A stretch of DNA of 64,000 nucleotides from contig NZ_JACIIX010000017.1 in NCBI RefSeq assembly GCF_014205675.1, forward strand, positions 1 to 64,000. Direction: 5' to 3'. A program made the position numbers and the translations under genes. A model generated the notes under the pieces. It did no database searches. It saw only the letters and a list, made by a program, of their open reading frames with translations, and was not told the origin of the DNA. Source of the DNA: Novispirillum itersonii. Its GTDB lineage: Bacteria; Pseudomonadota; Alphaproteobacteria; Rhodospirillales; Rhodospirillaceae. Positions 26,946-36,343 of the stretch are shown here, one piece after another (position 1 is the stretch's first letter; each line of letters opens with the position of its first letter).

Positions 26946-27044
26946 TGCCCCCCCATGCTCCGACGTTCCCTAATATAGGAATACCATCAAATACCGATGG
27001 GAAACGAGCAGGAACCACCGTCATGGTGCTTAAGGCCCGGCAAA

Positions 27045-27078
27045 ATGAAAACCCCGGCTCCGTTGCGGGAGCCGGGGC
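27045..27078 (-). terminator. Intrinsic terminator of the peptide ABC operon
   Basis: On the minus strand a ten-pair stem, CCCCGGCTCC with GGAGCCGGGG, is followed by TTTTCATTTTG. It lies about 30 bases past the stop of the dual ATPase at 27111. Confidence 0.85.
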
Positions 27079-27110
27079 AGAAAAATATGTCCACACAGAC
27101 AGATATGACC

Positions 27111-28745
27111 TCAGAGCGGCGCATACTCCGGGGGCGTGGCCACCGCCGGCGGCATCCAGTGCCGCCCCGGCACCGCCGCCACCAGTGCCTGCGTATAGGG
27201 GTGCTGCGGATCCGCCAGAATCTGCGCCGCCGGACCGGTCTCCACCACCTCCCCGCTTTTCATGACGATCAGGTCATCGGCCACCTGCGCCGCCACCCGC
27301 AGGTCATGGGTGATGAACAGCACCGACAGGTGCAGCCGCTGCCGCAGGCTTTCCAGCAGGTCCAGCACCTGCGCCTGCACCGAGACATCCAGCGCCGAGA
27401 CCGGTTCATCGGCGATCAGGATCTCCGGTTCCAGCGCCAGCGCCCGGGCCAGCCCGATCCGCTGCCGCTGCCCGCCGGAGAACTCATGCGGGAAACGGGT
27501 GATCGCCTGCGGGTCCAGCCCGACCAGACCGAACAGCTCCCGCGCCTTTTCCAGCGCCGCCGACCGTGACAGGCCCCGCACGGTCAACCCCTGCGCCACC
27601 AGATCCCCGACCCGGCGGCGGGGGTTGAGGGATCCGAACGGATCCTGAAACACCATCTGCATCCGGCGGCTTTCCCGCCGCCACTCACGGCCCGACAGGG
27701 TCCGCAGATCAAGGCCATCCAGCCGCAGGCTGCCGCCATCGGCCGGGATCAGCCGGGCCAGACAGCGGGCCAGCGTCGACTTGCCCGATCCGCTTTCGCC
27801 GACAATCCCGAGTGTTGCCCCGCGCCGCAGCTCCAGCGACACTCCGCGCACCGCATGGGTGACGCGGCCGGTGCCGAAAAAGCCCTTGCGGCCATAGGTC
27901 TTGACCAGATCCTGCACCGTCAGCTGCACCGCCCCGTCCGGGCGCGGCCGGTCAGCTGGGGCCAGCGGCGGCACTGCGGCAATCAGGCTGCGGGTATAGG
28001 GATGCTGCGGACGGTTCAGCACCTCTTCCGCCGGTCCCTGCTCCACAATCCGTCCGGCCTGCATCACCGCCACCCGGTCGGCGATTTCCGCCACCACCCC
28101 GAAATCGTGGGTGATGAACAGCACGGCGGTGCCATGGCGGCGCTGAAGATCACGGATCAGCTTCAGGATCTGCGCCTGCGTCGTCACATCCAGCGCCGTC
28201 GTCGGTTCGTCGGCAATCAGCACCGCCGGTTCCAGCGCCAGCGCCATGGCAATCATCGCCCGCTGGCGCTGACCGCCGGACAGTTCATGCGGATAGGCTT
28301 TCGCCGCCGCCACCGGATCGGGGATCAGCACCTCGGTCAGCAGGGTCTGGACCCGTTCGGCGATTTCCGCCCGGGTCAGGGTGGTGTGGACACGGAACAC
28401 CTCGCCGACCTGATCGCCGATGGTGCGCAGCGGGTTCAGGGCGGTCATCGGCTCCTGAAAGATCATGCCGATCCGCGCCCCGCGCACGGTCCGCATCTCG
28501 GCCTCCGGCAGGTCAGGCAGGTTCTGCCCGTCCAGCAGGATCTTCCCGGCAGCAATCCGCACCGAGGGCGGCAGCAGGCGCATCACCGCCCGCCCGGCGG
28601 TGGATTTGCCCGATCCGCTTTCGCCGACCAGACAGAGGATCTCGTTCGACGACAGGGTCAGCGACACCGAGTCCAGCGCCAGCGGGCGGTCGGCACTCTT
28701 CGGCAGGGCGACGGACAGGCCGTCAATGGCAAGGCGCAGGCTCAT
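27111..28745 (-). CDS. Dual ATPase of a dipeptide/oligopeptide ABC importer
   Basis: A 544-residue fusion of two ABC domains (DppD-like then DppF-like). Each has Walker [10 protein letters not shown] (about residues 38 and 310), a signature ([16 protein letters not shown]) and Walker B ([22 protein letters not shown]). It energises uptake through the two permeases encoded upstream, overlapping the DppC-like gene by four bases. Last gene of the operon that starts at 35216. Confidence 0.93.
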   Translation of the reverse strand: MSLRLAIDGLSVALPKSADRPLALDSVSLTLSSNEILCLVGESGSGKSTAGRAVMRLLPPSVRIAAGKILLDGQNLPDLPEAEMRTVRGARIGMIFQEPMTALNPLRTIGDQVGEVFRVHTTLTRAEIAERVQTLLTEVLIPDPVAAAKAYPHELSGGQRQRAMIAMALALEPAVLIADEPTTALDVTTQAQILKLIRDLQRRHGTAVLFITHDFGVVAEIADRVAVMQAGRIVEQGPAEEVLNRPQHPYTRSLIAAVPPLAPADRPRPDGAVQLTVQDLVKTYGRKGFFGTGRVTHAVRGVSLELRRGATLGIVGESGSGKSTLARCLARLIPADGGSLRLDGLDLRTLSGREWRRESRRMQMVFQDPFGSLNPRRRVGDLVAQGLTVRGLSRSAALEKARELFGLVGLDPQAITRFPHEFSGGQRQRIGLARALALEPEILIADEPVSALDVSVQAQVLDLLESLRQRLHLSVLFITHDLRVAAQVADDLIVMKSGEVVETGPAAQILADPQHPYTQALVAAVPGRHWMPPAVATPPEYAPL

Positions 28746-29572
28746 TGTTCGTCCAGTCGCGGATTGAGAGCATCATTCAGCCCCTGCCCGACCAGCGACA
28801 CCGCCAGCACGGTCAGGAGGATGGCGAGACCGGGGACGGCACAGACATACCATTCCGTGCGCAGCACCGACCGCCCCTGTCCGACCAGATTGCCCCACGA
28901 CGGCACGTTGGGGTCCGACAGATTGAGGAAGGCCAGCGCGCTTTCCAGCAGGATCGAGGTCGCCATCACCACGCTGGCATAAACGATCACCGGCGGCAGG
29001 GCGTTGGGCAGGATCTCGCCGAAGATCAGGCGCAGGTCGCCCAGACCGGACAGACGCCCGGCCTCGACGAATTCGCGGTTGCGCAGGCTGAGAAACTCCG
29101 CCCGGGTCAGCCGGGCCGGGGCGGGCCACGACACCACGCCGATGGCAATCACCACCGTCTCGATCCGCGACCCGAACACGGCGATCAGCAACAGCAGCAG
29201 CAGGAAGTTGGGCAGGGTCTGGAAGGCATCGGTGACGCGCATCAGCACCTCGTCCACCACACCGCCGTAGTAGCCCGACACCGCCCCGACCAGAATGCCC
29301 AGCACAATGGCGATCGAGGTCGCCACCACGCCGATCAGCAGCGACATCCGCGCCCCGTGGAAGATCTGGGCGGCAATGTCGCGCCCGGCGGTATCGGTGC
29401 CCAGCCAGAAGCGCGGGTTATCCAGCGGCCATTGCAGCGGCCGCCCGGCCAGCCCCAGCGGATTGCGCGGGAACAGCAGGTCGGCGCTGAGGGCGAGGGC
29501 CACCACCGCCACCAGCAGCGTCAGCCCCAGCACCGCCGCCGGACTGCGGAAATAACGTTTCAGTGCGGCCAT
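28742..29572 (-). CDS. DppC/OppC-like ABC permease
   Basis: A 276-residue inner-membrane permease with an N-terminal OppC helix (AVLGLTLLVAVVALALSADLLFP) and five further helices. The coupling loop reads SLRNREFVEAGRLSGLGDLRLIFGEILPN, the EAA motif of this family. It pairs with the DppB-like permease encoded four bases upstream. Confidence 0.93.
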   Translation of the reverse strand: MAALKRYFRSPAAVLGLTLLVAVVALALSADLLFPRNPLGLAGRPLQWPLDNPRFWLGTDTAGRDIAAQIFHGARMSLLIGVVATSIAIVLGILVGAVSGYYGGVVDEVLMRVTDAFQTLPNFLLLLLLIAVFGSRIETVVIAIGVVSWPAPARLTRAEFLSLRNREFVEAGRLSGLGDLRLIFGEILPNALPPVIVYASVVMATSILLESALAFLNLSDPNVPSWGNLVGQGRSVLRTEWYVCAVPGLAILLTVLAVSLVGQGLNDALNPRLDEQ

Positions 29573-29576
29573 GACG

Positions 29577-30557
29577 TCAGTGTCCTTTCACGCGGATGCG
29601 CGGGTCGAGGCGGGCATACAGCAGATCGACCACGAAATTGACGGCAATCACCAGAACCGCCGAGATGAAGACGATACCCAGCAGGGTGTTGAGGTCGCGC
29701 TGGATTACCGACTCATAGGCCAGCCGCCCCAGCCCCGGCAGGGTGAACACACTTTCCACCACCACCGCACCGCCCAGCATGGTTCCGGCGTGCAGGCCGA
29801 CCAGCGTCACCAGCGGCAACAGCGCATTGCGCAGGATATGACGGGTGACAATCGCCCCGTCCGGCACCCCCTTGGCCCGGGCGGTGCGGACAAAGTCCAG
29901 CGTCGACACCTCCAGCATCGACGCCCGCATAATGCGCAGATAAATCGACAGGAAGATCAGCCCCAGCGTCAGGGTCGGCAGCACCAGATGGTGGGTGATA
30001 TCCAGCGCCCGCAGCAGGCCGGTCTTGCCGGATCCGATCTCTTCAAAGCCCCCGGCGGGCAACCAGCCGAGTTTGATGGCAAACACCACCACCCCCATCA
30101 GGCCCAGCCAGAACGCCGGGGTGGCATAAAACAGCAGGCCAACGGTGGAGATCACCGCATCCTGCCAGCGGTGGACCTTGCGGGCGGCGATGATGCCCAG
30201 CACCACCCCGCCGACAGCGGCAAACCACAGGGACGCGACCATCAGCAGCAGCGTCACCGACAGACGTTCGGCAATCACAGCGGCCACCGGCTTGCCGTAG
30301 ATGGCGGAAAAGCCAAGGTCAAACTGCACCAGCCGCCACAGATACCGGCCCAGCTGCACCGCCGCCGGGGCATCAAGGCCATAAAAGGTGCGCAGCTGCT
30401 GGATCTGGACCGGATCACCGCCGCCCATCTGGGCCAGCAGGGCATCCACCGTATCCCCCGGGGCCAGTTGCAGCAGGGCAAAGACCCCGATCAGGATCAG
30501 CAGCAGGCTGGGCAGGCTGACCGCCAGACGCCGCAGGGCAAAACTCAACAGGGCCAT
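29577..30557 (-). CDS. DppB/OppB-like ABC permease
   Basis: A 326-residue permease with six predicted helices. The opening ALRRLAVSLPSLLLILIGVFALLQLAPGD is typical of DppB and the coupling loop is VRTARAKGVPDGAIVTRHILRNALLP. ATG 30557 (MALLSFALRR) matches the family's usual N terminus; an upstream ATG at 30602 would add 15 residues. It imports peptides or peptide-like amides with the binding protein encoded upstream. Confidence 0.92.
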   Translation of the reverse strand: MALLSFALRRLAVSLPSLLLILIGVFALLQLAPGDTVDALLAQMGGGDPVQIQQLRTFYGLDAPAAVQLGRYLWRLVQFDLGFSAIYGKPVAAVIAERLSVTLLLMVASLWFAAVGGVVLGIIAARKVHRWQDAVISTVGLLFYATPAFWLGLMGVVVFAIKLGWLPAGGFEEIGSGKTGLLRALDITHHLVLPTLTLGLIFLSIYLRIMRASMLEVSTLDFVRTARAKGVPDGAIVTRHILRNALLPLVTLVGLHAGTMLGGAVVVESVFTLPGLGRLAYESVIQRDLNTLLGIVFISAVLVIAVNFVVDLLYARLDPRIRVKGH

Positions 30558-30636
30558 GGTCACATCCGGAAACAGGGCCGGAACCGGACCGGAAGCCGCC
30601 ATGGCGGACCCCGGCCCGGTTCGTGGCCGTTACAGA

Positions 30637-32229
30637 TCAGAACGAGGTATCGTGCCACGAGCTGGACGGCCAGCGCGGGGTATTGTGGTGATTTTTCAGC
30701 GTCTTACTGGTGACGGAGATGAATTCCCGCTCTGTCGCGAACCAGATCGGCAGGTCACGGTTCACTTCCGCCACGAAGTCGGCATACAGCGCCTTGCGTT
30801 TGACCGGATCGATCTCGGTGGCAGCAGCATCAATCAGGCCGTCAATCTTCTCCGACTGCCAGCCGTGCTGGTTGGTCCACGGTGCCCCCTTCGGGCTGCC
30901 GGAGCGGAACCACACGGTGGTCGACACCGCCGGATCGCCCCGGTACTGGTGCCAGCCGGTGGCCAGATCGAAGTTCCAGTCCTTGTAGATGGTGGCCAGC
31001 GCCCCGGCGACATCCAGCTGCACGATCTCCACCTTGATCCCCACTTCCGCCAGCGACTGCTGAATGAAGGTGGCGAACTGCGGAACGTCCTCGCCGTTCT
31101 GCACCGGCACCAGCTTCAGGCTGAAGCGGGTGCCGTCGCCGCCGCGCCTGTACCCGGCTTCGTCCAGCAGGGCCTCGGCCTTCTTGGTGTCGAAGGCATA
31201 GGGGAAGGCCCCTTCGGGGTAGAACGCCTTCGACAGCGACGGAATCGGGCCGGTGGCGCGCTTGCCGTTGCCGTACAGGAAGTTCTCGATGAAGAAATCC
31301 ACGTCAATGGCATGGGCGATGGCCCGGCGGACCCGCACATCGGCCAGCTCTTTACGGCGGTGGTTGAATTCGATGGTGTTGTTGAAGGTGTTGCCTTCGT
31401 TGCCACGGCTGGAGACCTCGAAGCGCGGATCCTTCTTCAGGCGGTCGATATCCGCCAGCGCGATCTGGCTGTAGGCCGACAGCTGCACCTGCCCGGTTTC
31501 CAGCGCCGCGGCGGCGGCCGACTTGTCGGTGATGAAGCGCCACACCACCCGGTCCAGATACGGCAGGCCCTTGCGCCAGTAGCCGTCATAACGCTCGGCG
31601 ACGATGTACTGACCGCGCTGATATTCGACAAACCTGAACGGCCCGGTGCCGACCGGGGCGGTGTTGGCCGGGTTTTCCAGCGGGTTGGTGCCTTCATACA
31701 GGTGACGCGGCACCACATAGCCGAGATCGACCAGCGCCCGCAGCAGCAGGTCCAGCGGCATCGGGCGGGAATAGCGGAACACGGCGGTATGGGCGTCCGG
31801 GGTGTCCACCGCTTCCAGATTGGCCTGAAGTTGGGTGCCGTAGTTCAGGTGCTTCTTCCACAGCTCCAGCGCATTGTACTGCACGTCGGCGGAGGTGAAC
31901 GGCTTGCCATCGTGCCAGGTCACCCCTTCGCGCAGCTTGAAGGTGACGGTCTTGCCGTCGGGCGAAGCGGTCCAGCCGGTGGCCAGCACCGGCACCGGCT
32001 TGCCGTCCGGGCCGAGATCCAGCAGGCCTTCCACGATCTTGCCGGTGATGATGTACACCCCGGTGGAGGCCCGCAGCGACGGATTGAGGATCCGCTGTTC
32101 CGAGGCCAGATGCACGGTCAGCACCCCGCCCTTCTTCAGCTCTTCGGCGGCAAACACAAACTTCGGCAGCACGGAAACGGCGGCAGCGGCGGAAACGGAC
32201 GCCAGCAGCGCCCGGCGGGACAGGTTCAT
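30637..32229 (-). CDS. Peptide-type ABC substrate-binding protein (family 5)
   Basis: A 530-residue periplasmic binding protein. The signal peptide carries a twin-arginine-like SRRALLA motif and is cleaved near KFVFAAEE, so export may be by Tat. The mature protein has the family-5 features FKLREGVTWHDGKPFTSADV and VRRAIAHAIDVD. It determines the specificity of the importer. Being next to an amidohydrolase and a thiazoline-carboxylate hydrolase family gene, the ligand may be an N-acyl or carbamoyl amino acid and not a plain peptide (inference). Confidence 0.92.
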   Translation of the reverse strand: MNLSRRALLASVSAAAAVSVLPKFVFAAEELKKGGVLTVHLASEQRILNPSLRASTGVYIITGKIVEGLLDLGPDGKPVPVLATGWTASPDGKTVTFKLREGVTWHDGKPFTSADVQYNALELWKKHLNYGTQLQANLEAVDTPDAHTAVFRYSRPMPLDLLLRALVDLGYVVPRHLYEGTNPLENPANTAPVGTGPFRFVEYQRGQYIVAERYDGYWRKGLPYLDRVVWRFITDKSAAAAALETGQVQLSAYSQIALADIDRLKKDPRFEVSSRGNEGNTFNNTIEFNHRRKELADVRVRRAIAHAIDVDFFIENFLYGNGKRATGPIPSLSKAFYPEGAFPYAFDTKKAEALLDEAGYRRGGDGTRFSLKLVPVQNGEDVPQFATFIQQSLAEVGIKVEIVQLDVAGALATIYKDWNFDLATGWHQYRGDPAVSTTVWFRSGSPKGAPWTNQHGWQSEKIDGLIDAAATEIDPVKRKALYADFVAEVNRDLPIWFATEREFISVTSKTLKNHHNTPRWPSSSWHDTSF

Positions 32230-32269
32230 CGGTCAGATCCTTGTGCGAAAAGACAGTCGTTGGTGCAGA

Positions 32270-33442
32270 TCAGGACGCCGGAGCCAGCACGGTGCGCACC
32301 AGTTGCACCCAATACGCGGCCCCAATGGACAGAATCTCATCGTTGAAGTCATAGCCGGGGTTATGCAGCATGCAGCCGGACTGCCCCGGCCCGGCCCCCA
32401 GCCAGATGTAGGCGCCGGGACGCTGCTGAAGCATAAAGGCGAAATCTTCCGCCCCCATCGACGGCTGCGGATCCAGATCAACCCGGTCCGCCCCGGCCAC
32501 CTGCGCCGCCACGTCGGCGGCAAGGCGGGCATTGGCGGCGGCGTTGATGGTCGGCGGATAACGGCGTTCATAACGGACGCTGACGGTCACCCCCTGCGCG
32601 GCGGCAATACCCTGCGCCAGTTCGCTGATCCGGCGCTCCACCAGATCCTGCACCTCCGGCGAGAAGGTGCGGACCGTGCCCCGGACCACCGCCTGCTGCG
32701 GCAGAACGTTCCAGGTGTCACCGCCGTGGATCTGGGTGACGCTGACCACCGCCGACTCCAGCGGGCTGACACTGCGTGCCACCACCGACTGCAACGCCAC
32801 CACCAGCTGCGCCGACGCCAGCAGCGCATCCCGGCCCAGATGCGGCATGGCGGCATGCGCCCCCTGCCCGTCCAGCGTGATTTCAAAAATATCGTAAGAC
32901 GCCATGATCGGGCCGGGGCGGATGGCAAAGCGCCCGGCCTCCAGCCCCGGCCAGTTGTGCAGGCCATAAACGCTTTCGATCGGGAAGCGGTCGAACAGGC
33001 CGTCTTCGACCATCGCCCGGCCGCCGCCTTCGTTTTCCTCGGCGGGCTGGAAGATCACCGCCACGGTCCCGGCGAACTCACGGTTGGCGGCCAGATGCAC
33101 CGCCGCCCCCAGCAGCATGGCGGTGTGGCCGTCATGACCACAGGCATGCATCTTGCCCGGCACGGTGGAGCGGTGGCTGAAGGTGTTGCCTTCATGCACG
33201 TCCAGCGCATCCATATCAGCGCGCAGGCCCAGCCACGGACCGTCCGCCGTGCCACGGATGACCCCGACAACACCGGTGCGGCCGATGCCTTCATGCACGT
33301 CGATGCCATGGTCCCGCAGGACGGAGGCGACCAGCGCGGCGGTCTTCACTTCCTCGAAAGCGGTTTCCGGGTGGGCGTGCAGATGATGCCGCCATTCCCG
33401 CATCCGGGCGGTCAGGGCGTCGTCGGCGAGAATATGGCTCAT
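32270..33442 (-). CDS. M20-family amidohydrolase
   Basis: A 390-residue metal-dependent hydrolase of the M20D (hippurate/N-acyl-amino-acid amidohydrolase) branch. Metal-binding and catalytic motifs are HACGHDGHTAMLLG, PAEENEGGGRAMVEDG and GAEDFAFML; a dimerisation lid domain lies between about residues 185 and 300. It would release amino acids from N-acyl or N-carbamoyl forms. Its start overlaps the stop of the upstream ATC-hydrolase-like gene by four bases. In the known Pseudomonas pathway an ATC hydrolase is likewise followed by an N-carbamoyl-L-cysteine amidohydrolase. Confidence 0.9.
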   Translation of the reverse strand: MSHILADDALTARMREWRHHLHAHPETAFEEVKTAALVASVLRDHGIDVHEGIGRTGVVGVIRGTADGPWLGLRADMDALDVHEGNTFSHRSTVPGKMHACGHDGHTAMLLGAAVHLAANREFAGTVAVIFQPAEENEGGGRAMVEDGLFDRFPIESVYGLHNWPGLEAGRFAIRPGPIMASYDIFEITLDGQGAHAAMPHLGRDALLASAQLVVALQSVVARSVSPLESAVVSVTQIHGGDTWNVLPQQAVVRGTVRTFSPEVQDLVERRISELAQGIAAAQGVTVSVRYERRYPPTINAAANARLAADVAAQVAGADRVDLDPQPSMGAEDFAFMLQQRPGAYIWLGAGPGQSGCMLHNPGYDFNDEILSIGAAYWVQLVRTVLAPAS

Positions 33443-33912
33443 GATGCGGCGTCCGTCTTCGGCAGGGTGTAGCGGAAATCACAGTGGCTGGCCCCGCCCA
33501 TGATGGTCTGAGTGCGGGTCAGTTTCATGCGGGGGTCATAGCCGGTACAGAACTCGCCATCGCGGTTACACGACAGCAGGTCGCCGATCTCTCCGACGCC
33601 CAGCTCACGGTAGCTTTCGGCATAGCGGCAGCGGGTGACGTTGAAGTTCAGCACCCCCGGTTCGACATCCAGCCAGTCGATGACCAGCGCATCGTCCTTC
33701 TGCCACAGCGACAGCAGATCGGCGAAGGCCAGCAGGTCAGTCGGTCCCCCGGCCCTGTCGGCAAAGTCGGCCCCGGCGGCACGGGCGGCATCAATCACCG
33801 CCGTGCCGAGCAGGCGGCGGGCGGTCTCGGTGCCCAGCTCGGCCTCCAGAACGTCATAGATTTTCTTGGCGAAGGCCGCCTCGATGCGGCGCTGTTCGAG
33901 AATGGTGGTCAT
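33439..33912 (-). CDS. L-2-amino-thiazoline-4-carboxylate hydrolase family protein
   Basis: A 157-residue cytosolic protein matching the L-ATC hydrolase family: the C-terminal block FNVTRCRYAESYRELG, then LLSCNRDGEF, and LTRTQTIMGGASHCDFRY are the family's conserved segments. In Pseudomonas this enzyme opens the ring of L-ATC to N-carbamoyl-L-cysteine, which an amidohydrolase converts to cysteine. The adjacent M20 gene could do the second step. Many genomes carry homologues whose substrate is untested, so the ATC activity is a family-based suggestion. It begins two bases after the oxidase stop. Confidence 0.85.
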   Translation of the reverse strand: MTTILEQRRIEAAFAKKIYDVLEAELGTETARRLLGTAVIDAARAAGADFADRAGGPTDLLAFADLLSLWQKDDALVIDWLDVEPGVLNFNVTRCRYAESYRELGVGEIGDLLSCNRDGEFCTGYDPRMKLTRTQTIMGGASHCDFRYTLPKTDAAS

Positions 33913-33914
33913 GA

Positions 33915-35216
33915 TCAGAGAGAAACCTCACGGCGGTCACGCAGGCGGTAGCGCAGCAGTTCCAGACTGGCAAAGCGGCGGATCAGCCCCTGAAACGGCA
34001 CCGGACGGACCGGTGTCAGCGGAATATCGAGATCCTCCAGCCCATGGCCCAGTGCCGCCCGGGCCAGAACCGGCCCGCAGGCGGTGGCCAGCGCCACCCC
34101 CCGGCCATTGTAGCCGGTGATGGTGACCACCCCGGGGGCCAGCTCATGCAGGTGCGGCAGGAAGTCGGGGGTAAAGGCAATCGTGCCGTCCCAACGGTGG
34201 CTGAAGCGGATCTCCCGCCCGGCGAAGGCCGGGAAAACCTCCCGCAGGCGCTGTTCCACCCGCCGGTCAAGGCGCGGCTGCCAGTTGGCCTGCGACACCA
34301 GCGCCCCGCCGCTGACGATCCGGCCATCGACGGTGGGACGGAAGAAATACAGGTCGGCGTGGGTGTCAGACAGGGCATGGCCCTTACCCAGCACCTGCGC
34401 CAGCAGGTCCGGCGGCAGCGGGTCGGTGGCAATCTGATAGAACGTCACCGGCACCATCGACCGCCGCAGATCCGGGAACAGGGCGTCGGCATAGGAATCC
34501 GTCGCCACCAGCACCTTGCCTGCCGTCACGCTGCCCCGGGGGGTGGACAGCCGCCAGCCGCCCCCTTCCGCCGTCACCGTCAGCACCGGCGACCGGGTGT
34601 AGACCTGTGCCCCGGCGGTCAGGGCCGCCCCGGCCAGACCCCGGGCCAGACCCAGCGGATTGACATGGCCACCGTCATGGGCCAGCCAGGCGGCGGAATA
34701 GCCGGTGGCCCCGGTCAGGTCCTGCACCTGCGCCCCATCCAGCAGGGCGACATCGGACCCCAGTTCCTTCCACTGTTCATAGCGGCGGCGCGACAGGGCC
34801 GCCCGGCCCGGGGAGTGGGCGGGCTGAAGCCAGCCGTCCTGCCGGGCCTGCGCATCAATGCCATGGCGGCGGATCAGATCGAAGGTCAAGGCGGCCGACC
34901 CGGCCACCAGCCGGGCCAGACGGTTGCCCCGGTCCACCCCGAAGCGGCGGCGCAGATCCGCCGGATCCGAGCGGGTCAGCGACGGAATCACCTGACCGTT
35001 GTTGCGCCCGGCCCCGCCGTGCCCGACCTCCTGCGCTTCCAGCACTGCCACGCTGCGCCCGGCCTCGGCGACATGCAGGGCGGCCGACAGCCCGGCAAAC
35101 CCGGCCCCGATCACCGCCACATCAACAGTGATGTGGCCGTCAAGCGGGGTGGTCGGCGGAGCGGCGGCGGCAGTGGCCGCCCACAGGGACGGAACAGGAG
35201 GGGAAGACTGGGTCAT
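33915..35216 (-). CDS. FAD-dependent amine/amino-acid oxidoreductase (DAO family)
   Basis: A 433-residue flavoenzyme. The N-terminal dinucleotide fold has VAVIGAGFAGLSAALHVAEAG and EAQEVGHGGAGRNNGQV, typical of PuuB/OrdL-like gamma-glutamylputrescine or glycine/sarcosine oxidases; the C-terminal FAD-contact motif is ITGYNGRGVALATACG. ATG 35216 has a GGAGAG site seven bases ahead. It is the first gene of the operon running to the ABC ATPase and suggests oxidative use of an imported amine or amino acid. Confidence 0.9.
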   Translation of the reverse strand: MTQSSPPVPSLWAATAAAAPPTTPLDGHITVDVAVIGAGFAGLSAALHVAEAGRSVAVLEAQEVGHGGAGRNNGQVIPSLTRSDPADLRRRFGVDRGNRLARLVAGSAALTFDLIRRHGIDAQARQDGWLQPAHSPGRAALSRRRYEQWKELGSDVALLDGAQVQDLTGATGYSAAWLAHDGGHVNPLGLARGLAGAALTAGAQVYTRSPVLTVTAEGGGWRLSTPRGSVTAGKVLVATDSYADALFPDLRRSMVPVTFYQIATDPLPPDLLAQVLGKGHALSDTHADLYFFRPTVDGRIVSGGALVSQANWQPRLDRRVEQRLREVFPAFAGREIRFSHRWDGTIAFTPDFLPHLHELAPGVVTITGYNGRGVALATACGPVLARAALGHGLEDLDIPLTPVRPVPFQGLIRRFASLELLRYRLRDRREVSL

Positions 35217-35250
35217 GGGCGCTCTCCGGCAGGAAATCACCTGCACACAT

Positions 35251-35274
35251 ATAATCTATAAACTAATAGATTAT
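35251..35274 (-). promoter_or_regulatory. Operator-like inverted repeat in the oxidase/ABC operon promoter
   Basis: ATAATCTAT (35251-35259) and ATAGATTAT (35266-35274) form a perfect nine-base dyad with a six-base centre, 35 bases ahead of the FAD oxidase start. The surrounding DNA is AT-rich and contains -10-like TATAGAT. The rest of the 35217-35546 gap holds the terminator at 35464 and AT-rich sequence with nothing else recognisable. Confidence 0.55.
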
Positions 35275-35448
35275 TAGGTCCATCTATCCCTGTTCCGCAA
35301 GGCTTTTGTGTTTAATTTTTCAATATGCCTGCATTTTTCAGGATATTTGTGTGAATTGCATACAAAATAACGGTCCTGTCCGACAAAAAATATCCGCCTC
35401 CCGTGCGGACACCGGATCAGCACAGCCAAAGGATGTTTCTATTCAACG

Positions 35449-35496
35449 GGTTAAAAATGCAGAAGCCCCCGGCGACAGACTGAGTCGCCGGGGGCT
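35449..35496 (-). terminator. Intrinsic terminator of the lipoprotein gene
   Basis: A 13-pair stem, AGCCCCCGGCGAC (35464-35476) with its complement (35484-35496), is followed on the minus strand by TCTGCATTTTTAACC. It lies 50 bases past the stop at 35547. Confidence 0.8.
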
Positions 35497-35546
35497 GGAA
35501 TCAGGAATCAGGTCATCAACCCCTTGATCGCAGGGGAACGGGCTGT

Positions 35547-36224
35547 TCAGCGAACCACCCCAGTCTCCCCGATTTTCAGGGTGAAGGTGGTGACCTCCCC
35601 CCGCCGCTCGCTCTGTTCGCGGTCAAGGTCACGCGGCGCCGGTGCAGGCTCCGCCACCGGAACCCCGGTCATATCCAGACCGAACAGCAGGGCCGGAAAC
35701 CGCAGGGCACTGAACTGCGGCGACGGATACAGCCAGCCGGTGACACCATAACGGCCATCCCGGCAGTAGGCCCCGACCCAATAGTAACCGCCCGAGGGCA
35801 GTTCCAGCCCGACCGCCGGGGGACCGAACTGCCCGGCCTCGGTCAGGGCGGCAAGCAGATCCTCATACTGCTTCTGCCCGAGCGGGGTGGTGACCTTTTC
35901 CGCCCGCCACGGGGCCAGCGGATCATCAAGCGTCACCGTCAGCAGGCCTTCATTGTGCTTCGAGACCGTCGCCGTCAGGGTGCGGCTGGCGGCGTCAAAA
36001 TCATAAACCCGGATCTGACGCGCATACTGGCCATTGTAGGTCAGGCGGAAGCGGTCAGGGGCCCCCGGCTGGCAGGCCTGCCGGATGTCATCCCCGGCGA
36101 CGGCGGAAAACCACTGGGCCTTGCGCACCAGCGGATTGCCGAGATCATCCCCGGTGTAGGCACAGGCCGCAGGCAGCAGCGCCGCAGCCAGAACCAGAGA
36201 ACGGAGGAGAAGAGAACGGACCAT
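35547..36224 (-). CDS. Putative lipoprotein, function unknown
   Basis: A 225-residue exported protein. A hydrophobic signal (MVRSLLLRSLVLAAALLPA) ends in the lipobox PAAC, giving a lipid-modified Cys at residue 21. The mature part has a tyrosine-rich mixed fold including GGYYWVGAYCRDGRYGVTG and no recognised domain. Longer in-frame starts at 36260 and 36341 would bury the signal peptide, so 36224 is preferred. It is followed by a strong terminator and is probably a single gene. Confidence 0.7.
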   Translation of the reverse strand: MVRSLLLRSLVLAAALLPAACAYTGDDLGNPLVRKAQWFSAVAGDDIRQACQPGAPDRFRLTYNGQYARQIRVYDFDAASRTLTATVSKHNEGLLTVTLDDPLAPWRAEKVTTPLGQKQYEDLLAALTEAGQFGPPAVGLELPSGGYYWVGAYCRDGRYGVTGWLYPSPQFSALRFPALLFGLDMTGVPVAEPAPAPRDLDREQSERRGEVTTFTLKIGETGVVR

Positions 36225-36343
36225 GATGGCTGTTACCCAAAAGCGGAGACCATCCCCCATGATTCCCCGTGTTGCGCCGCAGGTCCAGATCTGTTGCGGC
36301 CTGTCCCCAATCCTGACCGGAGAAAGCGCACAATCCGCCACCG

